Positions 57,906 to 64,000 of a stretch of 64,000 bases of DNA are shown one piece after another. The stretch comes from Nonomuraea glycinis (GTDB taxonomy: Bacteria > Actinomycetota > Actinomycetes > Streptosporangiales > Streptosporangiaceae), in contig NZ_BMNK01000005.1 of NCBI RefSeq assembly GCF_014646515.1, positions 62,001-126,000 of the forward strand. Direction: 5' to 3'. The notes below the pieces were generated by a model. It saw nothing but the letters and a program-made list of their open reading frames with translations. It searched no databases and was not told the DNA's origin. How positions within the stretch are numbered: position 1 is the stretch's first letter; every line of letters begins with the position of its first letter. A program made the position numbers and the translations under genes.

Positions 57906-58754
57906 ATGAGCGATGCACACAGGACGGTTCACGTACGTACCGGCGGGCACCACCTCCAGCATCACGCGCGTTCCTGGCGACGGGAGATCCTGGAGCTGGC
58001 CGCGCTGTTCTTCGCGGTGGGCGTGGCGCATCTCCTGGCCACGCTGCTCGGGCACGAGCAGCCGGGCCCGCTCGTGCTCGTCGGGCTCGGGGTGGCCCTG
58101 ATCACCGGCACCGCGATCCACAAGCGGCTCGGCCTGCCCGGCAGGAAGCCCCGGCAAGGGCCGACCCTTCCGGTGGCGGACGACGCGGGGTCCGCGATGG
58201 CCCTGTGGCGCGTCCGCATGCGGGTGGTGGAGCGTCCGGGCCGCCTGGCCGCGGTCGCGGCCGCGTTCGGCCGGCTGCGCTGCGACATCCTGGCGCTGCA
58301 CATCGCGCCGACCGGCAGCAGCGCCATCACCCCGGCCGGCTGCGACGCCCTGGACGAGTTCGTCGTCGAGGCGCCCCGGGACCTGGCGCCCGGCGTGCTC
58401 AGCGCCGCCCTGTCCGAGGCGGGCGGGCATGACGTCATCATCGTGCCGGCGCAGGTCAAGGATCTGACCGACCCGGCGGTGCAGGCGCTGGTGCTGGCGC
58501 AGCGGGTGGGCGCGGACCCCGACCGGCTGCCCGAGGCCATCGCCGAGCTGCTGCGCGTCTCCGAGGTCGAGTGGCGGCGTCCCGGCGACACCGTGGACGA
58601 GGGCGCCGAGCTCAACACCACCATGGTGATCTCCGTCAACCCTGACCGGGCGCTGCTGATCAGGCGGCCGGGACTGCCCTTCACGCCGACCGAGGCCGCC
58701 AGGGCGACGGCCCTGACCGCCGCCGCCCGGCACGCCCGGTACAGCACCGGCTGA
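57906..58754 (+). CDS. Membrane-associated ACT-domain protein
   Basis: A 282-residue protein with two hydrophobic segments near residues 29-50 and 52-72 (LELAALFFAVGVAHLLATLL, LVLVGLGVALITGTAI), then an ACT-like domain (ALWRVRMRVVERPGRLAAVAAAFGRLRCDILALHI) and a second region (GHDVIIVPAQVKDLTDPAVQALVLAQRV). I recall similar proteins in actinomycetes annotated only as amino-acid-binding ACT proteins. The ligand is unknown. The start is unclear: ATG 57906 or GTG 57885, neither with a good ribosome binding site. Confidence 0.75.
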   Translation: MSDAHRTVHVRTGGHHLQHHARSWRREILELAALFFAVGVAHLLATLLGHEQPGPLVLVGLGVALITGTAIHKRLGLPGRKPRQGPTLPVADDAGSAMALWRVRMRVVERPGRLAAVAAAFGRLRCDILALHIAPTGSSAITPAGCDALDEFVVEAPRDLAPGVLSAALSEAGGHDVIIVPAQVKDLTDPAVQALVLAQRVGADPDRLPEAIAELLRVSEVEWRRPGDTVDEGAELNTTMVISVNPDRALLIRRPGLPFTPTEAARATALTAAARHARYSTG

Positions 58755-58834
58755 AAAGGATCACTGCCCCCCTGGCGGCCCGCCGGTCCATGGTTGACAG
58801 TGGATACGGAACACGAAGCCATCCAGGGGGTCAC

Positions 58835-60031
58835 GTGAGCGAGTCATCGACGTTCCCGATCTACATGCGCAGGGACGGGTTCGATCCCGTTCCCGAACTG
58901 GCGGCCATGCGGGACGAGGAGCGCATCGGCCGCATCAGCACGCCGTTCGGGATCGACGCGTGGCTGGTCACCCGGCACGCCGACGTGCGCGCGGTGCTGG
59001 GCGACGCCGAACGGTTCAAGATAGCCAAGCGGGGCATCGGGGAGCTTCCCGGGGCGCCGAAGATGACCGAGGAGGAGCTCGCCGTCATGCGTGCGGGCAA
59101 CCTGCTCACCACCGACCCGCCCGAGCACACCCGGCTGCGCCGGCTGTTGACGCCCGAGTTCACGATCCGCCGGATGCGCCGGCTGGAGCCCCGGATCAGG
59201 GACATCGTGAACGATCACCTGGACGCGATGGAGCGCGCCGGCTCGCCCGCGGACCTGGTGAGCTCCTTCGCGCTGCCGATCCCGTCGCTGGTCATCTGCG
59301 AGCTGCTGGGCGTGCCGTACGAGGACCGGGCCGGCTTCCAGCACCGCACCTCCCGCACGATCGACATGTCGGTGCCGATCGAGGAGCGCGTACGGGCGCA
59401 GCTGGAGTCGCGCGCCTACATGGGCGAGCTCGTCGCCCGCCAGCTGGCCGAGCCCGGCGACGACCTGCTCGGCATGCTGGTACGCGAGCATCGCGACGAC
59501 GTGTCGGCCGACGAGCTCATCGGCATCGGCAGCCTGCTGCTGCTCGCCGGGCACGAGACCACCTCCAACATGCTCTCGCTGGGCACGCTGGCGCTGCTGC
59601 GCCACCCCGAGCAGCTGGATCTGCTCAGGAAGGAGCCCGAGCGGATCGACGCCACGGTGGAGGAGCTGCTGCGCTGGCTCAGCATCGTCCACTCCGGCAC
59701 CTTCAAGGTGACCACCACCGAGGTGGAGATCGGCGGCAGGAAGCTGGCGGCCGGCGAGCTGGTGGCCTGTGCGCTGCCCGCCGCCAACCGGGACCCGGCG
59801 CTGCTGCCCGACCCGGACCGGCTGGACATCAGCCGGGGCGAGCCCGGCCACGTGGCCTTCGGGCACGGCGTGCACCACTGCCTGGGCGCGCCGCTGGCCC
59901 GGATGGAGATGCGCATCGCCTTCCCCGCCCTGCTCGACCGCTTCCCCGGCCTGCGCGTGACCGACACCGAGCCGGAGTTCCGCTCGTTCAGCATCGTGTA
60001 CGGCCTGTCGTCGCTGGAGGTCGCCTGGTGA
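58835..60031 (+). CDS. Cytochrome P450
   Basis: A 398-residue soluble P450, the usual length for actinobacterial class I enzymes. The I-helix motif is AGHETTSN near residue 240, the K-helix ExxR is EELLR near 283, and the heme loop [15 protein letters not shown] carries the axial cysteine near 348. The GTG start has AGGGGG six bases upstream. No ferredoxin or reductase gene is adjacent, so redox partners come from elsewhere. A TTGACA at 58793 could be part of the promoter, but its -10 is not clear. Confidence 0.92.
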   Translation: MSESSTFPIYMRRDGFDPVPELAAMRDEERIGRISTPFGIDAWLVTRHADVRAVLGDAERFKIAKRGIGELPGAPKMTEEELAVMRAGNLLTTDPPEHTRLRRLLTPEFTIRRMRRLEPRIRDIVNDHLDAMERAGSPADLVSSFALPIPSLVICELLGVPYEDRAGFQHRTSRTIDMSVPIEERVRAQLESRAYMGELVARQLAEPGDDLLGMLVREHRDDVSADELIGIGSLLLLAGHETTSNMLSLGTLALLRHPEQLDLLRKEPERIDATVEELLRWLSIVHSGTFKVTTTEVEIGGRKLAAGELVACALPAANRDPALLPDPDRLDISRGEPGHVAFGHGVHHCLGAPLARMEMRIAFPALLDRFPGLRVTDTEPEFRSFSIVYGLSSLEVAW

Positions 60032-60090
60032 GAGCCGGACGGTCCGCTCGTGGTGAGGGCGGCCGGCCGGCCGGCTCGTGGTGAGGGAGG

Positions 60091-61221
60091 TCAGCCGGTC
60101 AGTTCGCGGCGTTCGACGGTCCACTGGGCGGCCTGCTCACTCAGCGTGAAGCCGAGGCCGGGCCGGTCCGGCACCAGCATCCGGCCGTCGCGGATCTCCA
60201 GCCGTTCCTGGAACAGCGGCTCCAGCCACTCGAAGTGCTCCACCCAGGGCTCCAGCCCGTACGCCGCCGCCAGATGCAGGTGGATCTCCATGGCGAAGTG
60301 CGGGGCGAGCTGCAACCGGTGGTGCTCGGCCAGCGCCGCCAGCCGCAGGAACGGCGTGATGCCGCCGATCCGGGGCGCGTCCGGCTGGATGATGTCCGCG
60401 CCGCCCGCCCGGATCAGCTCGGCGTGCTCGGCCACGCTGGTCAGCATCTCGCCGGTGGCCACCGGCGTGTCCAGGGCGGCGGCCAGCGCGGCGTGCCCAG
60501 CGCTGTCGTAGGCGTCCAGCGGCTCCTCGATCCAGGTCAGCCCGTACTCCTCCAGAGCCCGGCCCATCCGCGCGGCGGTGGGCCGGTCCCACTGCTGGTT
60601 GGCGTCCACCATCAGCGGCACCCCGTCGCCCAGGTGCTCGCGCACCGCCCGGACGCGGGCCAGATCCGCCCGCGTGTCCGGCTGCCCCACCTTGATCTTG
60701 ATGCCGCCGATGCCCCGCTCCAGCGCCGCCGAGGCGTTCTCCAGCACCTCACCGACTGGCGCGTGCAGGAACCCGCCCGAGGTGTTGTAGCAGCGCACCG
60801 AGTCGCGGTGCGCGCCCAGCAGTTTGGCCAGCGGCAGCCCCGCCCGTTTGGCCTTCAGATCCCACAGCGCCGTGTCGAAGGCGGCGATGGCCTGGACGGC
60901 CAGCCCGCTGCGGCCGACGGAGGCGCCCGCCCAGACCAGCTTCTCCCACAGTCGGGGGATGTCGTTGACGTCCTCGCCGATCAGCTCGCGGGCGATCTCG
61001 CAGGCGTGGGCGTACTGACCGGGACCGCCGGCCCGCTTGGAGTAGGCGAAGCCGATGCCCTCCAGGCCGCCCTCGGTGCCGATCTCGGCGAACAGGAACG
61101 CGATCTCGGTCATCGGCCGCTGCCGCCCGGTGAGCACCTTCGCGTCGCTGACGGGAGCGCTCAGCGGCAGACGTACGGAGGACAGCCGAATTACGGCAAT
61201 ACGGTCAAGAGGCTTGGTCAT
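60091..61221 (-). CDS. Enolase-superfamily dehydratase (L-talarate/galactarate dehydratase-like)
   Basis: A 376-residue mandelate racemase-type enzyme that removes water from an acid sugar. The opening AVIRLSSVRLPLSAPVSDAKVLTGRQ and the lysine pair KIK (IGGIKIKVGQ) are followed by metal ligands in LMVDANQQW, TWIEEPL and GEMLTS, and the catalytic His region APHFAMEIHLHLAA. These match the talarate/galactarate dehydratase group. ATG 61221 overlaps the end of the LLM-FAD fusion gene by 17 bases, so the two are probably co-translated; ATG 61233 is an alternative start. Confidence 0.85.
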   Translation of the reverse strand: MTKPLDRIAVIRLSSVRLPLSAPVSDAKVLTGRQRPMTEIAFLFAEIGTEGGLEGIGFAYSKRAGGPGQYAHACEIARELIGEDVNDIPRLWEKLVWAGASVGRSGLAVQAIAAFDTALWDLKAKRAGLPLAKLLGAHRDSVRCYNTSGGFLHAPVGEVLENASAALERGIGGIKIKVGQPDTRADLARVRAVREHLGDGVPLMVDANQQWDRPTAARMGRALEEYGLTWIEEPLDAYDSAGHAALAAALDTPVATGEMLTSVAEHAELIRAGGADIIQPDAPRIGGITPFLRLAALAEHHRLQLAPHFAMEIHLHLAAAYGLEPWVEHFEWLEPLFQERLEIRDGRMLVPDRPGLGFTLSEQAAQWTVERRELTG

Positions 61222-63529
61222 GGGAGCCATCATCCGAAATCGCTTGTTGTCCTACAACTGGGCTGATCGGGAAGTTGTGCCGGAAGACGTTGCCCGGGTC
61301 GTACACCCCCTTGATCCGCCGCAGCCGATCCAGCGTGCGCGGCGGGAAGGCCTTGGCCAGCAGCGCGTCGTCCGGATAGGACTCGAAGCTCAGGTAGATG
61401 GCTGCCACGTCGAGCCGCTGCCACGTCCGCTCGGCGGCGGCCCGGCGGGAGGTGCTCAGCACCACGTTCAGGGAGAAGTTCTGGGTGCGGTGGGCGTAGG
61501 CGGTGGCATCGGGGGCGGTGTCGTTGACCGCGCCGCCGACCGAGCGCACCTGGAACATGGTGACCTCGCCGCCGGCGAACATGCCGGCCACCAGCGTCGT
61601 GACGGCGCTGTCGAGGTGCTCGACCAGCGCGGAGTGGCCGTACAGGCGGGGCTGGCCGCGATGCCGGTTGTGGTGCGGGGCGACGAGCGCCGCGTAGGGG
61701 GCGAGCTGGGCCTGCTGCTGCAGCACCGGGCCCAGCTCCAGGAACGGCTCCAGCGCCGTCACGGCGGCGTCGGTGTCGTCGCCGGCCCAGGTGACGATCG
61801 TCTGCGCCAGGACCGTGGCGTCCGCCTGGCCGGGGAAGACCGTCAGGAAGGCCGTCAGCTTCCGCGGGCTCGCCTCGACCAGGCGTCCCCACTTCTCCAG
61901 GAACGCGGCGGTGTCCGTGGCGTCGTGCACGAAGACGGCGAACACCACGTCGCCGACCTCGGCGGCCTCGATCTCGAAGGAGGTGACGACGCCCATGTTG
62001 CCGCCCGCGCCGCGCAGCGCCCAGAACAGGTCCGGATGCTCGTCGGCGTCGGCGCGCACGATCCGGCCGTCGGCCAGGACCACCTCGGCGGCCCGTACAT
62101 GATCGAGGGTCAGCCCGTAGGAGCGGGCCAGGAAGCCCTGGCCGCCCGCGGTCGCCAGGCCGCCGACCCCCACGTCGCCGTAGTCGCCGGAGCTGATCGC
62201 CAGCCCGTGCGGCGCGAGCGCCTGCGCGACGTCGCCCCAGCGGGCGCCCGCGCCGACGCGTACCAGCCGCCGCGCACGGTCGATCACCTCGACGCCGTCG
62301 ATCGCGCCGACGTCGATGACGATCCCGCCGTCGTTGGTGGAGCGCCCGCTGATGCCGTGCCCGCCGCTGCGCACCGCCAGCGGCACGTCCTGCGCGCAGG
62401 CGAACGTCACGGCCTCGGCCACCTGCTCCGGCGTGGTGGCGCGCAGCACGAGCCCGGGGGAACCGGCCCAGACGTACGACGAGCGCACACTGTCGTACGC
62501 CCGGTCGCCGGGCTCGACCGCGACGCCCGCCAGCGACGCGGGCAGCGCGTCGTAGTCGATGCCGGGCCGGCGCGCCGCCAGCGCGCGAGGCGAACGCACC
62601 GCGCCGGCCGCGGCGCCGCTCCCCGCGCGGGTCGCGGTGCCGGTCAGAGCGCTGGTCGTGGCGTCGCGTGCGGCGGCGACGGAAGCGCGCAGGGCCGGGG
62701 CGACCTCCTGGGCGAAGGTGTGGATGGCGCGCGGGTCGTCCGAGGCGATGATGAACGTGGAGACGCCGTCCTCCAGCGCCAGCGGCAGCAGTTGCTCCGC
62801 CCACCCGGCCACCGGACCCCGCAGGGCGGAGCCCATGACGTTGAGCAGCCGGCGGATCTCGCGCGGATCGCGCCCCGCCTCGACGGCCGCCTCGTCGATG
62901 ATCTTGTTGCCCGCGCCGATGTCCGCCGGCTGGGCATAGCCGAGGCTGGGCAGCCAGCCGTCGGCCTTCGTGCCGATCAGGCGCAGCATGCGCGGCTTGT
63001 AGGCGCCGAGCCAGATGGGCACGTCGTGCGCGGGGGAGGGGCCGCGCTTGGCGCCATGGACGGAGTAGTAGGTCCCGTCCAGCTTCAGCACGCCGCGCTC
63101 GCCGGCGTCCCACACCCCCCGGATCACGTCCATGGCCTCGCTCAGCGCCTCGACGGCCTGGCCGGGGGTGAGCCGCCGACCGCCCATCGCCTCGACCGCG
63201 TCCCAGAACGCGCCCGCCCCCAGGCCGAGCTCGATCCGCCCACCCGACAGCAGGTCCAGGCTGGCCACCGACCGGGCCAGCACAGCGGGAAGACGCAACG
63301 GCAGATTGATCACATTGCCGGACAGATGCACCCGCTCGGTCCTGGCCGCCACCCAGCTCAGCAGCGTCCAGGTGTCCAGATAGCCGGGTTGGTACGGATG
63401 GTCCTGGAAGGTAACAAGATCCAGGCCGGCCTGCTCGCTCAGGACGGCGAGCTCGACGGCCAGCTCGGGCTGTTGGTTCTGCGGAGTGATGAACGACCCG
63501 AACCGTAGATCGTGGCCATAGTCAGGCAT
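61205..63529 (-). CDS. Fusion of LLM flavin monooxygenase and FAD-binding BBE-like oxidase
   Basis: A 774-residue two-domain protein. Residues about 1-300 are a luciferase-like (LLM) enzyme (RFGSFITPQNQQPEL, FQDHPYQPGYLDTWTLLSWVAARTERVHLSGNV, LSGGRIELGLGAG, GAYKPRMLRLIGTKADGW). After an Ala/Thr-rich linker (300-330), residues 340-774 are an FAD-binding PCMH/BBE oxidase with SGGHGISGRST (the histidine that usually holds FAD) and GVYDPGNVFRHNFPI. The cysteine of the second covalent link is absent (SGDYGDVGVGGL), so attachment is probably single. ATG 63529 has GGAGG eight bases upstream. Two flavin chemistries in one chain are unusual. Confidence 0.88.
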   Translation of the reverse strand: MPDYGHDLRFGSFITPQNQQPELAVELAVLSEQAGLDLVTFQDHPYQPGYLDTWTLLSWVAARTERVHLSGNVINLPLRLPAVLARSVASLDLLSGGRIELGLGAGAFWDAVEAMGGRRLTPGQAVEALSEAMDVIRGVWDAGERGVLKLDGTYYSVHGAKRGPSPAHDVPIWLGAYKPRMLRLIGTKADGWLPSLGYAQPADIGAGNKIIDEAAVEAGRDPREIRRLLNVMGSALRGPVAGWAEQLLPLALEDGVSTFIIASDDPRAIHTFAQEVAPALRASVAAARDATTSALTGTATRAGSGAAAGAVRSPRALAARRPGIDYDALPASLAGVAVEPGDRAYDSVRSSYVWAGSPGLVLRATTPEQVAEAVTFACAQDVPLAVRSGGHGISGRSTNDGGIVIDVGAIDGVEVIDRARRLVRVGAGARWGDVAQALAPHGLAISSGDYGDVGVGGLATAGGQGFLARSYGLTLDHVRAAEVVLADGRIVRADADEHPDLFWALRGAGGNMGVVTSFEIEAAEVGDVVFAVFVHDATDTAAFLEKWGRLVEASPRKLTAFLTVFPGQADATVLAQTIVTWAGDDTDAAVTALEPFLELGPVLQQQAQLAPYAALVAPHHNRHRGQPRLYGHSALVEHLDSAVTTLVAGMFAGGEVTMFQVRSVGGAVNDTAPDATAYAHRTQNFSLNVVLSTSRRAAAERTWQRLDVAAIYLSFESYPDDALLAKAFPPRTLDRLRRIKGVYDPGNVFRHNFPISPVVGQQAISDDGSHDQAS

Positions 63530-63554
63530 GAGGGGACCTCCCGGACAACTGGTA

Positions 63555-63613
63555 GACATGTCAACCATAACCATATTGGATGACATGTCAACCGACTGGG
63601 TGACGTATCAACC
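63555..63613. promoter_or_regulatory. Three direct repeats in the MarR/LLM-FAD divergent promoter
   Basis: GACATGTCAACC occurs at 63555-63566 and 63582-63593, and GACGTATCAACC at 63602-63613. The second copy contains the perfect palindrome TGACATGTCA (63581-63590). The gap of 106 bases between divergent genes is almost filled by these sites, typical of MarR operators controlling both directions. Confidence 0.65.
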
Positions 63614-63635
63614 TTTCGTGACGTACGCTGCCCAT

Positions 63636-64000
63636 ATGACCGAGCAGCGACTGGCGAGCCCGAGCCCCACGGAGCCGGACGCGTCCCGACGCCAACCAGA
63701 GGTGGCCGCGTGGCTCCGCCACACCACCGCCCACGGACAGCTCGCCGCCCACCTCGCCCGCGAGCTCACCCGCGCCACCGGCCTGTCCGAGGCCGACCAC
63801 CAGGTCCTGGACGCGCTCCTGGACGCGCCCGGCACCCGCATGCGCGCGCTGGAGCTGCGCTATGCCCTGCAATGGGAGAAAAGCCGCCTGTCCCATCAGG
63901 TGGCCCGGATGAGCGCGCGCGGGCTGATCGAACGGGTGGCCTGCACCGAGGACGCGCGCGGCTGGGACCTCTCGCTCACCGCCACCGGCCGCGAGGCCGC
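63636..64000 (+). CDS. MarR-family transcriptional regulator (runs off the window)
   Basis: The first about 121 residues of a regulator open at ATG 63636 and continue past the end of the window. The winged helix is visible (TGLSEADHQVLDALLDAPGT, RMRALELRYALQWEKSRLSHQVARM, ARGLIERVACTEDARGWDLSLTATGREA). It is divergent from the LLM-FAD fusion gene and has three direct repeats in the shared promoter, so it probably represses that gene and itself. The ligand may be the substrate of the fusion protein. Confidence 0.88.
   Translation, partial: MTEQRLASPSPTEPDASRRQPEVAAWLRHTTAHGQLAAHLARELTRATGLSEADHQVLDALLDAPGTRMRALELRYALQWEKSRLSHQVARMSARGLIERVACTEDARGWDLSLTATGREA

Noticed and set aside
58793..58834. 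Full promoter for the P450 gene from TTGACA at 58793
   Set aside because: No acceptable -10 box lies at 16-18 bases from it, so only a possible -35 box is noted.
61055..63508. 817-codon plus-strand frame opposite the LLM-FAD fusion
   Set aside because: Antisense frame with Arg/Gly/His-rich composition and no recognisable domain; the minus strand holds two clear enzyme domains and a ribosome binding site.

Overview
The window is high-GC actinobacterial DNA. Coding density is high, GTG and TTG starts are common, and many neighbouring genes share 4-base ATGA or GTGA overlaps. F420/LLM-type oxidoreductases, a BTAD regulator, LacI-controlled sugar loci and a PaaX regulator suggest a filamentous actinomycete, perhaps of the Streptosporangiaceae (Nonomuraea-like). 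The genus is inference; the window has no rRNA or other taxonomic marker. I found no rRNA, tRNA, CRISPR array or prophage.

Layout. 0-3.4 kb: a betaine/osmolyte ABC transporter (permease, ATPase, permease, lipoprotein). 3.5-8.7 kb: a sugar-type locus with a Gfo/Idh dehydrogenase, a PmoA-like protein and a cupin protein between two LacI regulators. 8.9-10.9 kb: a second-type adenylate kinase, a conserved unknown gene and a secreted glycerophosphodiesterase. 10.95-18.4 kb: a carbohydrate ABC importer with a YesL protein and a hydroxyacid dehydrogenase, divergent from a DUF2264 (GH154-like) glycosidase, with a dense operator region between. 18.5-24.9 kb: a truncated carbonic anhydrase, two beta-lactamase-fold serine hydrolases around a DUF4097 pseudogene, and a large BTAD/NB-ARC regulator. 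25.4-28.5 kb: a heparinase II/III-like lyase and a DeoR/LacI hybrid regulator. 28.6-34.4 kb: a divergent MarR/esterase pair, polysaccharide deacetylase, RecQ-like helicase, DUF326 copper protein, sirtuin and YchJ-like protein. 34.4-42.5 kb: a Liv-type importer divergent from PaaX, an acyl-CoA ligase and a MetE-like methyltransferase.

43.2-51.6 kb is a divergent surface-glycan-type cluster: epimerase, ATP-grasp and a PaaK-like unknown on the minus strand; two paralogous FemAB/GNAT-like transferases, a zinc-ribbon protein, a flippase-like membrane protein and a GtrB/ArnC-like glycosyltransferase on the plus strand. 51.6-55.9 kb is a disturbed segment: an AT-richer orphan gene, a lone TnpB element, a glucodextranase C-terminal fragment, an LLM oxidoreductase behind a terminator-like leader, and a STAS protein. 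56-64 kb: TspO, lipid kinase, ACT protein, P450, a talarate/galactarate dehydratase-like enzyme coupled to an LLM-FAD fusion protein, and a divergent MarR that runs off the end.

Two signals cut across the gene list. First, a CGATC-N6-GATCG operator is shared by the heparinase promoter and the DUF2264/importer intergenic region 12 kb away, suggesting one polysaccharide regulon. Second, short GC-rich tandem repeats recur inside genes and especially at translationally coupled junctions; two junctions carry 22-codon bridging mini-ORFs that look like products of such duplications.
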